Shown: in pieces, positions 50,831 to 59,279 of the stretch
Position numbering within the stretch: position 1 is the stretch's first letter
Layout: the number at the start of each line of letters is the position of its first letter
Assembly (NCBI GenBank): GCA_902775565.1
Contig: CACYMP010000024.1
Coordinates: forward strand, 1-62,015
DNA length: 62,015 nt
Direction of reading: 5' to 3'
Source of the DNA: Oscillospiraceae bacterium
GTDB lineage: Bacteria; Bacillota; Clostridia; Saccharofermentanales; Saccharofermentanaceae
Translations under genes and position numbers: made by a program
The notes under the pieces: model-generated
What the model was told of the DNA's origin: nothing
The model's input: the letters and a program-made list of their open reading frames with translations, nothing else
Database searches by the model: none

Positions 50831-52399
50831 TTGAAAAAGGTCATAACCATCCCTTTTAAGACGTTCTGGGCACTGAGCCTCGGATTTCTTGCGCTTCCGG
50901 TAGTCATTTTCTTCATGGGATACTTAAGATACTATGTCGGTATTCCTCTGGCGCTGCTGTTTATCCTGGCATTCGTTCTTTCGGTCAGGGACTGCACAAA
51001 GGATCAGGAGAAAAATCTCCTTTCAAAGGATGACACGGCGATCAGGATCCCGCTGGGATATCTGATAGGTTTTGCAGTGACCGCCGTAGTGCTCTCGCTC
51101 GTATCCGGAGTAGGTGAATTTATCTTCACCCTCAACGATCACCCGTACAGAAGAGCGATAATGAACGACCTTGTTAACTACAAGTGGCCTGTCATCTACG
51201 ATTATTCGACACAGACCAACCCTGATGTCATTAAAGAGATCGGGCGCACCTCGGGCACGTATGCTTTCATGTATTACTTCACATACTGGCTCCCGGCGGC
51301 GCTTGTCGGCAAGCTCTTAGGTTCTGTCGCGGCAAACGTTGCGCTGATGCTCTGGAATGCGGTAGGTATCTTCCTGACTTTCGTCGGCGTCAGCAAGATA
51401 ATAGGAAGGGCGAGCTTCACGGTGCCTTTTGTCTATATCTGCTTTGCGGGTCTTGACGCGCTGCCGAACATGGTCCATACCTTCGTGGCATGGGAATCCT
51501 GGAACGGCATGGAGGTATGGGCTCCTGTTCTGGCATACATGAGCAACTTTGCAGAGCTGACGAGCGTGTTCCACCAGTGCGTGCCGTGCTGGCTGATAAT
51601 GACCATGATAATGATGTCATATAACACAAGATCTCTGGGCCTTTGCGGAGGCGTGCTTTTCGCGTACTCGCCATGGGGAGTCATAGGACTGTTCCCTCTC
51701 GCTGTGGTAAGAGCATTCTCAAAGCCTATGAGAGCAGGCGGTATCGGAAAAGCGGTTATGAATCTCATTAGCGTCATCAACATCTGTTCATGCGCCCCGC
51801 TCCTTCTGGTATATACGCCTTTCTATCTGGGCAATCATTCCTCAACTTCCATAAAAGGCTTTTTCTGGGAATTCATTAACAATCCCGTTTTGTCGGTGAT
51901 CGTCTTTATCCTTTTCATCGCGATAGAGGTCCTGCCCGTTGCGGTGATCCTCTGGAAAACGGAGAAAAAGAATGCCCTGTTCATCGCATCGCTCATCGAG
52001 CTCACGCTCATTCCTCTTTACAAGGTTACCGAGGCAAATGACTTCTGCATGAGAAGCTCAATGGCGGCAAGGTTTGTCCTTTGCATTCTCCTTGCAGGCT
52101 ACTTAAAAGACCTCTACGATGCCGACAAGATAATCGTTGCAAAGAAGCTCAAGAGAAAGAAAAAGGATGTCGTAAAGCTCGCGTTCACGATGCTTACAGT
52201 CATCCTCATGATGTATCCTTCGTTTGTAATGGCTTATTACGTATTAGGAAGCGAATTTACAGGTGCGCCCCACAATGCAGAGGACATCGGTTCATACGGT
52301 AACATCTACAATGCCGAGCATACCTGGAACGTAACGCATAACTATATCTCGAACGATTACCAGGAAGCGTTCTTCTTTAAGTATCTGGCGAAAAAGTAA
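50831..52399 (+). CDS. Tandem polytopic paralogue 4 of 4, GT-C-like
   Basis: 522 residues from TTG 50831, supported by AGGAGG-like sequence (50819-50825) and the absence of an alternative ATG nearby. Signature segments are GVGEFIFTLNDHPYRRA, VNYKWPVIYDYSTQTNPDVI, YWLPAALVGKLLG, FAGLDALPNMVHT and NDFCMRSSMAARFVL; it ends FFFKYLAKK. Its stop is only 6 bp from the stop of the convergent GT2 gene, with no clear terminator between them. Confidence 0.7.
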   Translation: MKKVITIPFKTFWALSLGFLALPVVIFFMGYLRYYVGIPLALLFILAFVLSVRDCTKDQEKNLLSKDDTAIRIPLGYLIGFAVTAVVLSLVSGVGEFIFTLNDHPYRRAIMNDLVNYKWPVIYDYSTQTNPDVIKEIGRTSGTYAFMYYFTYWLPAALVGKLLGSVAANVALMLWNAVGIFLTFVGVSKIIGRASFTVPFVYICFAGLDALPNMVHTFVAWESWNGMEVWAPVLAYMSNFAELTSVFHQCVPCWLIMTMIMMSYNTRSLGLCGGVLFAYSPWGVIGLFPLAVVRAFSKPMRAGGIGKAVMNLISVINICSCAPLLLVYTPFYLGNHSSTSIKGFFWEFINNPVLSVIVFILFIAIEVLPVAVILWKTEKKNALFIASLIELTLIPLYKVTEANDFCMRSSMAARFVLCILLAGYLKDLYDADKIIVAKKLKRKKKDVVKLAFTMLTVILMMYPSFVMAYYVLGSEFTGAPHNAEDIGSYGNIYNAEHTWNVTHNYISNDYQEAFFFKYLAKK

Positions 52400-52405
52400 A
52401 GGGAT

Positions 52406-53359
52406 TTAATCCTCTTTGTCTTTTGTCTCTTCCTTGGCGATGTAGATCGGTCTGGCCTTTGTCTCGATGTATGTTCTGCCGAGGTATTCACCGATGATGC
52501 CCAATGCCATCAGAACAAGTCCGCCAATAAAGAGGATAAAGCAGAGCAGTGAAGGGTAACCTGCGACGCCGGTATCCCAGAGTCTGCCGATGATCGCCTT
52601 GATGAAGTAATAGAGCATATAGGCAAATCCGGCAAATGCAAAGAAGAAACCCGCATACGTGGCAAGCCTCAAAGGCGCTGTGGTGAATGCGACGATACCG
52701 TCGATGGCATAGCGGAAAAGCTTCCAGAAGCTCCACTTTGTCTCGCCTGCGGCTCTTTCAACGTTCTCGTGCTCGATCCACTTTGTGCGGAAGCCTACCC
52801 ACGCGAAAATACCCTTGGAGAAACGCTGCCTTTCGGAGAGACTTAAGATCGCGTCAACGACCTGTCTTCTCATAAGTCTGAAATCACGTGCTCCGTCAGC
52901 TATCTCGACGTCGATCATCTTGTTGATGAGCTTATAGAAACATCTTGCGAAAAAGCTCCTGATAGGAGGCTCGCCCTGACGTGTAACTCTTCTTGCGGCT
53001 ACGATATCGCATTCGCCCGAATCGAGATCTGCGATCATGGAAGGGATAAGTGCCGGAGGATCCTGCATGTCGGCATCGAGAATGGCGATGTATTCGCCCC
53101 TGGCCTTCTGCATACCGGCATACATGGCGGCTTCCTTGCCGAAGTTCCTTGAAAAGAAAACATAACGCACATCCGGGTCTTTTTCGGCGAACCCCTTGAT
53201 GACTTCTTCGGTCTTATCGCGGCTTCCGTCGCTTACGAAGATAAATTCAAATGTCTTATCGGTGTCCTTAAGTGAATCCCTGACGCCGTTGAGCGCGTCA
53301 TAAAGAATGGGGAGGACTTCCTCCTCGTTGTAGCAGGGAACTATCAGGCTTACAAGCAT
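52406..53359 (-). CDS. GT2 family polyprenyl-phosphate glycosyltransferase (CsbB/GtrB type)
   Basis: Predicted to move a sugar from a nucleotide donor onto undecaprenyl phosphate at the inner membrane face. I use ATG 53359 (317 residues, AAAGGCGG upstream) because the GT2 fold begins at once (MLVSLIVPCYNEEEVLPIL); the longer open frame is not plausible. Motifs are FVSDGSRDKT, the DxD region AILDADMQDPP and the GtrB-like segment with EPPIRSFFARCFYKLINK and IADGARDFRLMRR. Two C-terminal membrane helices lie at about 230-252 and 270-290. It is divergent from a YfhO gene. In Bacillus, CsbB (GT2) and YfhO act together to put GlcNAc on lipoteichoic acid, so the same pairing is likely here. Confidence 0.9.
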   Translation of the reverse strand: MLVSLIVPCYNEEEVLPILYDALNGVRDSLKDTDKTFEFIFVSDGSRDKTEEVIKGFAEKDPDVRYVFFSRNFGKEAAMYAGMQKARGEYIAILDADMQDPPALIPSMIADLDSGECDIVAARRVTRQGEPPIRSFFARCFYKLINKMIDVEIADGARDFRLMRRQVVDAILSLSERQRFSKGIFAWVGFRTKWIEHENVERAAGETKWSFWKLFRYAIDGIVAFTTAPLRLATYAGFFFAFAGFAYMLYYFIKAIIGRLWDTGVAGYPSLLCFILFIGGLVLMALGIIGEYLGRTYIETKARPIYIAKEETKDKED

Positions 53360-53414
53360 GCTGTCATATCCGCCTTTCGTATAGCCGTAAAGTTGGAACG
53401 GCTCTATAAAATGT

Positions 53415-53422
53415 ATTATAAT
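53415..53422. promoter_or_regulatory. Palindromic ATTATAAT: possible shared -10 of divergent GT2 and yfhO promoters
   Basis: ATTATAAT is its own reverse complement, so TATAAT can be read at 53417-53422 on the plus strand and at 53415-53420 on the minus strand. It sits 56 bp from the GT2 start and 67 bp from the YfhO start. -35 partners are weak on both sides (TTGGAA near 53393 for plus). Confidence 0.4.
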
Positions 53423-53488
53423 CAAAAAATCTGTGAATTGATATATTTGGTCGCGCCGCTGTGCGCAATCGGAAGGGCAGGGGTTTGA

Positions 53489-56400
53489 ATGAAGGAATTG
53501 AACTCGCTGGGCCAGGGGAAGAAAGATCCCCAAGCCCGCAAGAAGGCAAAGGAACCGGAGCTCGCTCTCAGGAAAAAGCAAAAGTTTGACCGCCGTCCGC
53601 TCTTCTCATTTTTATTGGCGCTTGCACTTTACTGTTTTACAGTGGTCATATGCAATAAATACCCGACGGGTGAATATTCGTTCATATTGAGCGACTTAAA
53701 GGCGCAGTACGCTCCGTTCCTCGCGCTTAACAGGGCCAGGATATTGAGCCTCGGAGGCGGATCCGAGCACCTGATCTCAAATCTCACTTATTCGTTTCAG
53801 TTAGGACTCGGAAAGAATTTCATGGGCACGTTCGGTTATTACATGGCGAGCCCGCTGAATCTCATCTATCTGCTTTTCAAGCCTTCACAGGTCGATCTTG
53901 TGGTAATACTGCTTGTCATTATCAAGCTGAGCATCGCTTCCGGCTTTATGACGCTCTTCCTTACCACCAGGACGGAAAACAGCAAGTCCAACTGGCCCGT
54001 GCTCCTGGGTATCGTTTATGCTTTCTCGCTCTATGCCCAGGCATTTGCGTTCCAGATCATGTGGCTTGACGGATATATGCTCCTCCCGCTGCTCCTGTTC
54101 TTCGTTGAAAGATTCATTTCACGCCGCCGCTATGCGGGGATCATCGTTACGCTTCTGGTACTGTTCGTATCCAACTATTACATCGCATACATGGTCGGTA
54201 TCTTCAGTTTCTTCTATCTCATCGTAAGGATGACCGAGCTCAAGACCAAGATCAGAGAAGCTGTGGGGATCGCTGTAAGATATGTGCTTACAGCAGGTTT
54301 TACCGCTATGTGCACCGCAGTCCTTATCCTTCCCGTAGGTATCGATACGATAGTAAACGGCGACAAGACAGAAGCATCTTCCAACCCCGATTTGGTCATG
54401 TATTCACCGCTGACCTTTATAAAGATGTTCCTGATGGGCGATCCGGGAGACTTTATGGATGTTCTTCCCGCCAACTATCCGTTCCTGTTCCTGTCACTCA
54501 TGGTCACAATCTCAGTGATCATCTTTATCCTGAGCAAGACATTTGCCGGCCGCGAAAAGATCATACTTATCTTAAGCCTTATCGGAGCGATCCTTTCAAC
54601 GGGCTTCTACTATTTCGACAAGGCATGGCAGGTCTTTGACGATCCGAACTGGTTCTTCCACAGACATGCTTTCGTATTCCTGCCGATCTTCCTGGTAATA
54701 ACCCTCAGGGTTTTCGAACACCTGAAAGATGTGCCTTTTAAGGACATCAGGAATGCAGGCCTCATCGTATCCCTTGGCCTTGTCATCACATATGCACTCG
54801 GAAGATATAAGAATGAAGACAAGATCTTCATCTACAACTTGATCTTCATAATCGTTTACTGCATCTTTGCCGCGGGTTACGGTGTGAAGAACTGGCCGGA
54901 CCAGTTCAGGGATATTCCCAAGATCATTTCACCGATGCTTGCGATACTTGTGGGCTTTGAGCTTGTTTTCGCCGGTCCGATGATCTCATCCGGCATTGAG
55001 AGCTTTACGAGTTTTTCCGGAGATGCCAGAGAGTATATTGCCGGCATCGAAGCACTTGAGGAATTCGGCGCGAAAGCCGCTATTTTGAACGCGCAGCAGG
55101 GCGCGGTAAGAGCTGAGACCGAACATGTATCCGATTACAATCCGCTTTTCTATGTAAATGAAGGCGAGCAGATATACGGAAATTTCCGTAACATGTCGTT
55201 CTTCAACTCGAATTCCAATAAGAGGATGCACCACTTCTTAAAGCAGCTCGGATATCCTGTTAACTATAATTACTTCGCTGCTTCATATGATCAGGTCATT
55301 CCTTCTAATGATGCATTCCTTTCGATCGGAAGCATCGCGAGCAGAAGGAATATCGCATTCTACGAAAAGATCGGGACGGATTCAAAGGAGACCGGACTTA
55401 ATTTCTATAAGGCCGGAAGGACGCTGCCCATCGCGTTTGCCGTGCCTTCCTCGGCTTCGGACTTTGATTTCTATAAACTCGAGAAATCGGTCGAAGACAA
55501 GAACTATTTCGCGTTCCAGAATGAATGGTACGCATCAATGTTCCCTGAAAGCTTTACGAATGATTTCTTCATTACGATGGATGCTGATCAGATATCCGGT
55601 CCCGTCATAACGAACGGAATAAGCTACAACAAGAACGATTACAAGACCCGCGCGGACATCATAAGAGAACAGGTTGATGCGGCAAGTTCCGCCGCTTCTT
55701 CGGAGGAAGGCGTAAACGCAGAAGAGGCAACGGATAATAACGCACCGGTTAAGTTTGACGATCCTATCGGCAAGGAAGCTGCCGCAGGAAAGAGGCTTAA
55801 CGAGAAACTTAAGATAATCTACCGTCAGAACGAGAAGCTCCCGATAAGGCTGGAATATAACTTTAAGGCTCCTTCGTCTTCCATGATCTACTGCAATCTT
55901 TCGACCGCAAGGATACTTAATGCCACGAAGGTTTATGTGAACGGCATTCAGATAAACAGCTTCGAAAGCGATGCTTTCTACTCGCAGATCTTCAGGATCG
56001 GTTCGTTCAGCGAAGGAAGTGATATCAAGGTTACCTTCCTTTCTGACAGCGCCGAGTGGAATTACATCGACATAAGATTCGGATTCTTCGATTACGATCT
56101 TTTCGAGCAGCAGATAGGGAAAGTCGACCTTACCAAGGTAAAGACCGAAGCACTCGAGGACGGTTATGCGAGATTTGCCGTAAACGGCGTTTCTTCTGAT
56201 GAGAACGTCATCACCACGATCCCTGCCGAGGACGGCTGGACACTTACAATAGACGGACAGCCCGCCGAGCTCGGAAAGTATCAGGATGCTTTCCTTGCAT
56301 TTAAGGTTCCTGAGGGAACACATACCGCAGAGCTCAGCTTCACGCCTCCGGGACTCAAGGCCGGAGCAGCCGCTTCATGTGCGGGAATAGTTTTCCTCGC

Positions 56401-56491
56401 GGCATTTGTTTTTATCGACAAAAAGGTATTGAATAATCGCAAAGCTAACAAAACATCAGAAGTTAAAACAGAAGAGAACACGGAGGATTAA
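53489..56491 (+). CDS. YfhO-family GT-C membrane glycosyltransferase
   Basis: 1000 residues. A basic cytoplasmic N-terminus (1-37) precedes the YfhO-type core: SDLKAQYAPFLALNRARILS, SFQLGLGKNFMGTFGYYMASPLNLIYLLF and a total of about 13 helices up to roughly residue 510. A large outside region (about 510-960) is beta-rich, with an Ala/Ser/Glu linker near 730-760. A final helix and Lys-rich tail follow. YfhO proteins move sugar from a polyprenyl-phosphate carrier to surface polymers; the divergent GT2 gene would make that carrier. The start is ATG 53489. Phosphoglucomutase follows after 2 bp. Confidence 0.88.
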   Translation: MKELNSLGQGKKDPQARKKAKEPELALRKKQKFDRRPLFSFLLALALYCFTVVICNKYPTGEYSFILSDLKAQYAPFLALNRARILSLGGGSEHLISNLTYSFQLGLGKNFMGTFGYYMASPLNLIYLLFKPSQVDLVVILLVIIKLSIASGFMTLFLTTRTENSKSNWPVLLGIVYAFSLYAQAFAFQIMWLDGYMLLPLLLFFVERFISRRRYAGIIVTLLVLFVSNYYIAYMVGIFSFFYLIVRMTELKTKIREAVGIAVRYVLTAGFTAMCTAVLILPVGIDTIVNGDKTEASSNPDLVMYSPLTFIKMFLMGDPGDFMDVLPANYPFLFLSLMVTISVIIFILSKTFAGREKIILILSLIGAILSTGFYYFDKAWQVFDDPNWFFHRHAFVFLPIFLVITLRVFEHLKDVPFKDIRNAGLIVSLGLVITYALGRYKNEDKIFIYNLIFIIVYCIFAAGYGVKNWPDQFRDIPKIISPMLAILVGFELVFAGPMISSGIESFTSFSGDAREYIAGIEALEEFGAKAAILNAQQGAVRAETEHVSDYNPLFYVNEGEQIYGNFRNMSFFNSNSNKRMHHFLKQLGYPVNYNYFAASYDQVIPSNDAFLSIGSIASRRNIAFYEKIGTDSKETGLNFYKAGRTLPIAFAVPSSASDFDFYKLEKSVEDKNYFAFQNEWYASMFPESFTNDFFITMDADQISGPVITNGISYNKNDYKTRADIIREQVDAASSAASSEEGVNAEEATDNNAPVKFDDPIGKEAAAGKRLNEKLKIIYRQNEKLPIRLEYNFKAPSSSMIYCNLSTARILNATKVYVNGIQINSFESDAFYSQIFRIGSFSEGSDIKVTFLSDSAEWNYIDIRFGFFDYDLFEQQIGKVDLTKVKTEALEDGYARFAVNGVSSDENVITTIPAEDGWTLTIDGQPAELGKYQDAFLAFKVPEGTHTAELSFTPPGLKAGAAASCAGIVFLAAFVFIDKKVLNNRKANKTSEVKTEENTED

Positions 56492-56493
56492 TT

Positions 56494-58281
56494 ATGGGCT
56501 TCAAGGAAGAATATGAGTTTTGGAAGACAGATTCGTTTTTTGATGAGAAGACAAAACAGGAACTGATCTCTATTGAAAATGACACAAAAGAGATCGAAGA
56601 CAGATTCTACAGGGATCTCGAGTTCGGTACGGCCGGTTTGCGCGGCGTCATCGGCGCAGGTACGAACAGGATGAATGTTTACACTGTTGCCAAGGCTACT
56701 GCAGGACTTGCCCAGTACATTATCTCCTGCGGTCCTGAGGCTGTGGCACGCGGCGTTGTCATCTCATATGACTCCCGTAATTTCTCGCCCGAGTTCGCGG
56801 CGATCACGGCAGGAACCTTAGCAGCTTACGGCATCAGCTCCAAGCTGTCCGATGAGCTCCGTCCTGTTCCGATGCTTTCTTACTCGGTAAGATATTTCAA
56901 GGCATTTGCAGGCGTCATGATCACCGCATCACACAATCCCGCTAAGTATAACGGCTACAAGGTATACGGTGAGGACGGCGGCCAGGTTCCGCCCGAAGCT
57001 GCTGACGCAGTCCTCGCAAACATCGAAGCCATAAAGGATATCAGGGCGATCAAGACAATGAAGCTCGACGAAGCCGTTGCTGCAGGTCTTGTTACTTATT
57101 TCGGCAGCGAAGTCGATGAAGCTTACACTGAAATGCTGACAAAGCTCGTAGTCGACCAGGGTGCCATAGACAGACAGGCCGGCATGAGCATCGTTTACAC
57201 TCCGCTTCACGGATCCGGCAACAAGCCTGTAAGAAGGATCCTTGAAAGAGTCGGATTCAAGAACATCCATATTGTTGCCGAGCAGGAGCTGCCTGACGGT
57301 AATTTCCCCACTGTCGCGCTCCCCAATCCGGAGAATCCCGACGCTCTTTCCATGGCGATCGAACTTGCAAAGAAGACAAATGCTTCCCTCGTTTTCGGAA
57401 CTGACCCTGACTCAGACAGGATCGGTGCTGCGGCAAGGATCGAAAAAGACGGTGAAGTCACATATAAATGCTTCACGGGCAACCAGATGGGCCTCATGCT
57501 CCTCGACTATATCCTCGATGCAAAGAAGCAGGCAGGCACGCTTCCCGCGGATTCCTTCGCGGTAACGACGATTGTCTCATCGAAGCTTGCAGGCGCGATC
57601 TGCGCGGCATACGGCGTTGAGCTCCAGGAAGTGCTTACCGGATTCAAGTTCATCGGTGAGAGGATCAAGCTTGACGATGAGTTCGGAAGCAAGCATTTCC
57701 AGTTCGGTTTCGAAGAGAGCTACGGATACCTTTCCGGCCGCGATGTACGCGATAAGGACGCTGTTGTGGCGGCTATGCTCATCTGCAATATGGCAGCTGC
57801 CTCTTTCGAAAAGGGTGAGACCCTTGCAGACCGCCTTGCACATGTTTACGAGAAGTACGGTTACGGTTTCGAAGAGGCCGTAAGCGTTACGCTTGAAGGC
57901 AAGGAAGGCATCGAGAAGATCCAGAACTGCATGACCGAACTCAGAAATGAGCTTGAAGCTTCAACAGACGTTTCCGCTTCTGACACTCTCCTCGGAGGCG
58001 TTAAGGTACTTGCAGTAAGAGACTATAAGACATCGAAGAGATATGATCTCTCGGGCAGTGAAGTAAAGATTACTCCGATCACGCTTCCGAAATCGAACGT
58101 TCTGCTCTATGAGCTCGGCGGCGAAAAGGGCCTTGACTGGGCATGCGCAAGACCTTCGGGAACCGAGCCCAAGCTCAAGATCTATTTCGGAGTCTACGAT
58201 TCTTCCGAGAAAGAGGCTTCTGACAGACTTGCTTCCGTTAAGTCTCAGGTATCCGGATTTGTAAAAGAGAAGCTTAAGTAA
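56494..58281 (+). CDS. Phosphoglucomutase/phosphomannomutase (PgcA type)
   Basis: Interconverts hexose 6- and 1-phosphates and so supplies glucose-1-phosphate for nucleotide sugars. The 595-residue protein has GTAGLRGVIGAGTNRMN (45-61), the phosphoserine loop TASHNP with Ser146, metal-binding DPDSDRIG, and the substrate loop EESYGYL. Length matches PgcA-type alpha-phosphoglucomutase of Firmicutes. It begins 2 bp after YfhO with AGGATTA near its ATG, so it is in one operon with the glycosyltransferase. Its 3' end overlaps the convergent HAD gene by 8 bp. Confidence 0.94.
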   Translation: MGFKEEYEFWKTDSFFDEKTKQELISIENDTKEIEDRFYRDLEFGTAGLRGVIGAGTNRMNVYTVAKATAGLAQYIISCGPEAVARGVVISYDSRNFSPEFAAITAGTLAAYGISSKLSDELRPVPMLSYSVRYFKAFAGVMITASHNPAKYNGYKVYGEDGGQVPPEAADAVLANIEAIKDIRAIKTMKLDEAVAAGLVTYFGSEVDEAYTEMLTKLVVDQGAIDRQAGMSIVYTPLHGSGNKPVRRILERVGFKNIHIVAEQELPDGNFPTVALPNPENPDALSMAIELAKKTNASLVFGTDPDSDRIGAAARIEKDGEVTYKCFTGNQMGLMLLDYILDAKKQAGTLPADSFAVTTIVSSKLAGAICAAYGVELQEVLTGFKFIGERIKLDDEFGSKHFQFGFEESYGYLSGRDVRDKDAVVAAMLICNMAAASFEKGETLADRLAHVYEKYGYGFEEAVSVTLEGKEGIEKIQNCMTELRNELEASTDVSASDTLLGGVKVLAVRDYKTSKRYDLSGSEVKITPITLPKSNVLLYELGGEKGLDWACARPSGTEPKLKIYFGVYDSSEKEASDRLASVKSQVSGFVKEKLK

Positions 58282-59107
58282 AAGATGAGACCGTGGGGAT
58301 GACAAATTTATCCACCGCTTTGGCAAAACCCATTTCAGAGACGGCCGCAGTAATATATGCGGCCGCTTCTTTTGCGGCATCGCAGGCGTTGCCCATGGCA
58401 ATGCCGTATCCGGCATCGGCGATCATGGAAACGTCGTTGTCCGAGTCTCCGATGGCAAAAGTGTGACTTCTCGGAATGTTGAGGTAATCAGCAAGATCCA
58501 GCAGGGCTTTGCCCTTGGTCACGCCTGCGGTCATAACGTCATGAAGGCTCGGCCCGGATGAGATGACTGTGAGTTCAGGGTCATTGCAGATCTTATCTGA
58601 AACATTTTCCGGAGGATCGATAAGAAGGAATTTGTTGAAAGGAGGGAGGTCGTCCCTTTTCCAGCATTCATCGTCCAGATCGAAGAGCGGAGCTTTCTTG
58701 GCAGGCTCGACGTCTTTGTTATAGTCCTCGCAGAAGAATCTTCTCTTCGAGCACCTGGTGAAATATATGCCCGTGACGGAATAGAGCGTTGCGTTGACCT
58801 TATTTTCGATCATGAGGCGCAGGAGCTCACGCGCTTTGGCATCCGTAAAATCCATGGACATGATGTCCCTCCGGTTGACCGGGTCAAAAAGTGCTCCGCC
58901 GTTGCCCGTAATGATGGGGATATCGATTCCCAAGCGTTCCGCAAATTTGCCTACGAGAAAAGAGGATCTGCCGGTGGCTATGGTGAAGGCTATGCCGTTT
59001 TCCTGAAGACGCTTTACCGCCGCAACATTCTCGGGCGGGATATCTTCTCCCGGCATCAGCAGCGTAAAGTCCATATCAGCGGCCAAAACAGCCTTGAATC
59101 GTGTCAT
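58274..59107 (-). CDS. HAD-superfamily hydrolase, Cof type
   Basis: 277-residue phosphatase of the Cof/YwpJ group. Motif I is ADMDFTLL (Asp-x-Asp, with Phe where Gly is usual), motif II is TIATGRS, motif III Lys is in GVTKGKALLDLADYL, and motif IV is AIGDSDNDVSM. Substrates of this group are sugar or coenzyme phosphates; the exact one cannot be told. The start is preceded by GGAGGAAA on the minus strand. Convergent overlap with phosphoglucomutase by 8 bp. Confidence 0.92.
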   Translation of the reverse strand: MTRFKAVLAADMDFTLLMPGEDIPPENVAAVKRLQENGIAFTIATGRSSFLVGKFAERLGIDIPIITGNGGALFDPVNRRDIMSMDFTDAKARELLRLMIENKVNATLYSVTGIYFTRCSKRRFFCEDYNKDVEPAKKAPLFDLDDECWKRDDLPPFNKFLLIDPPENVSDKICNDPELTVISSGPSLHDVMTAGVTKGKALLDLADYLNIPRSHTFAIGDSDNDVSMIADAGYGIAMGNACDAAKEAAAYITAAVSEMGFAKAVDKFVIPTVSSFT

Positions 59108-59279
59108 TTAGGCATTTCCTCCGTCCCGAAAGTGAAGTATAGACAATTTTACCTCAGCTCTGGGGCAAATATGAGGTATTTTTAACGAATTGATTATTTC
59201 GCCGTTTTGAATATTATAATAAGTGAGTTCACGAAAGCTGGACTTATTTATACATGCAAAAATACAAAGGGGACCTTTT

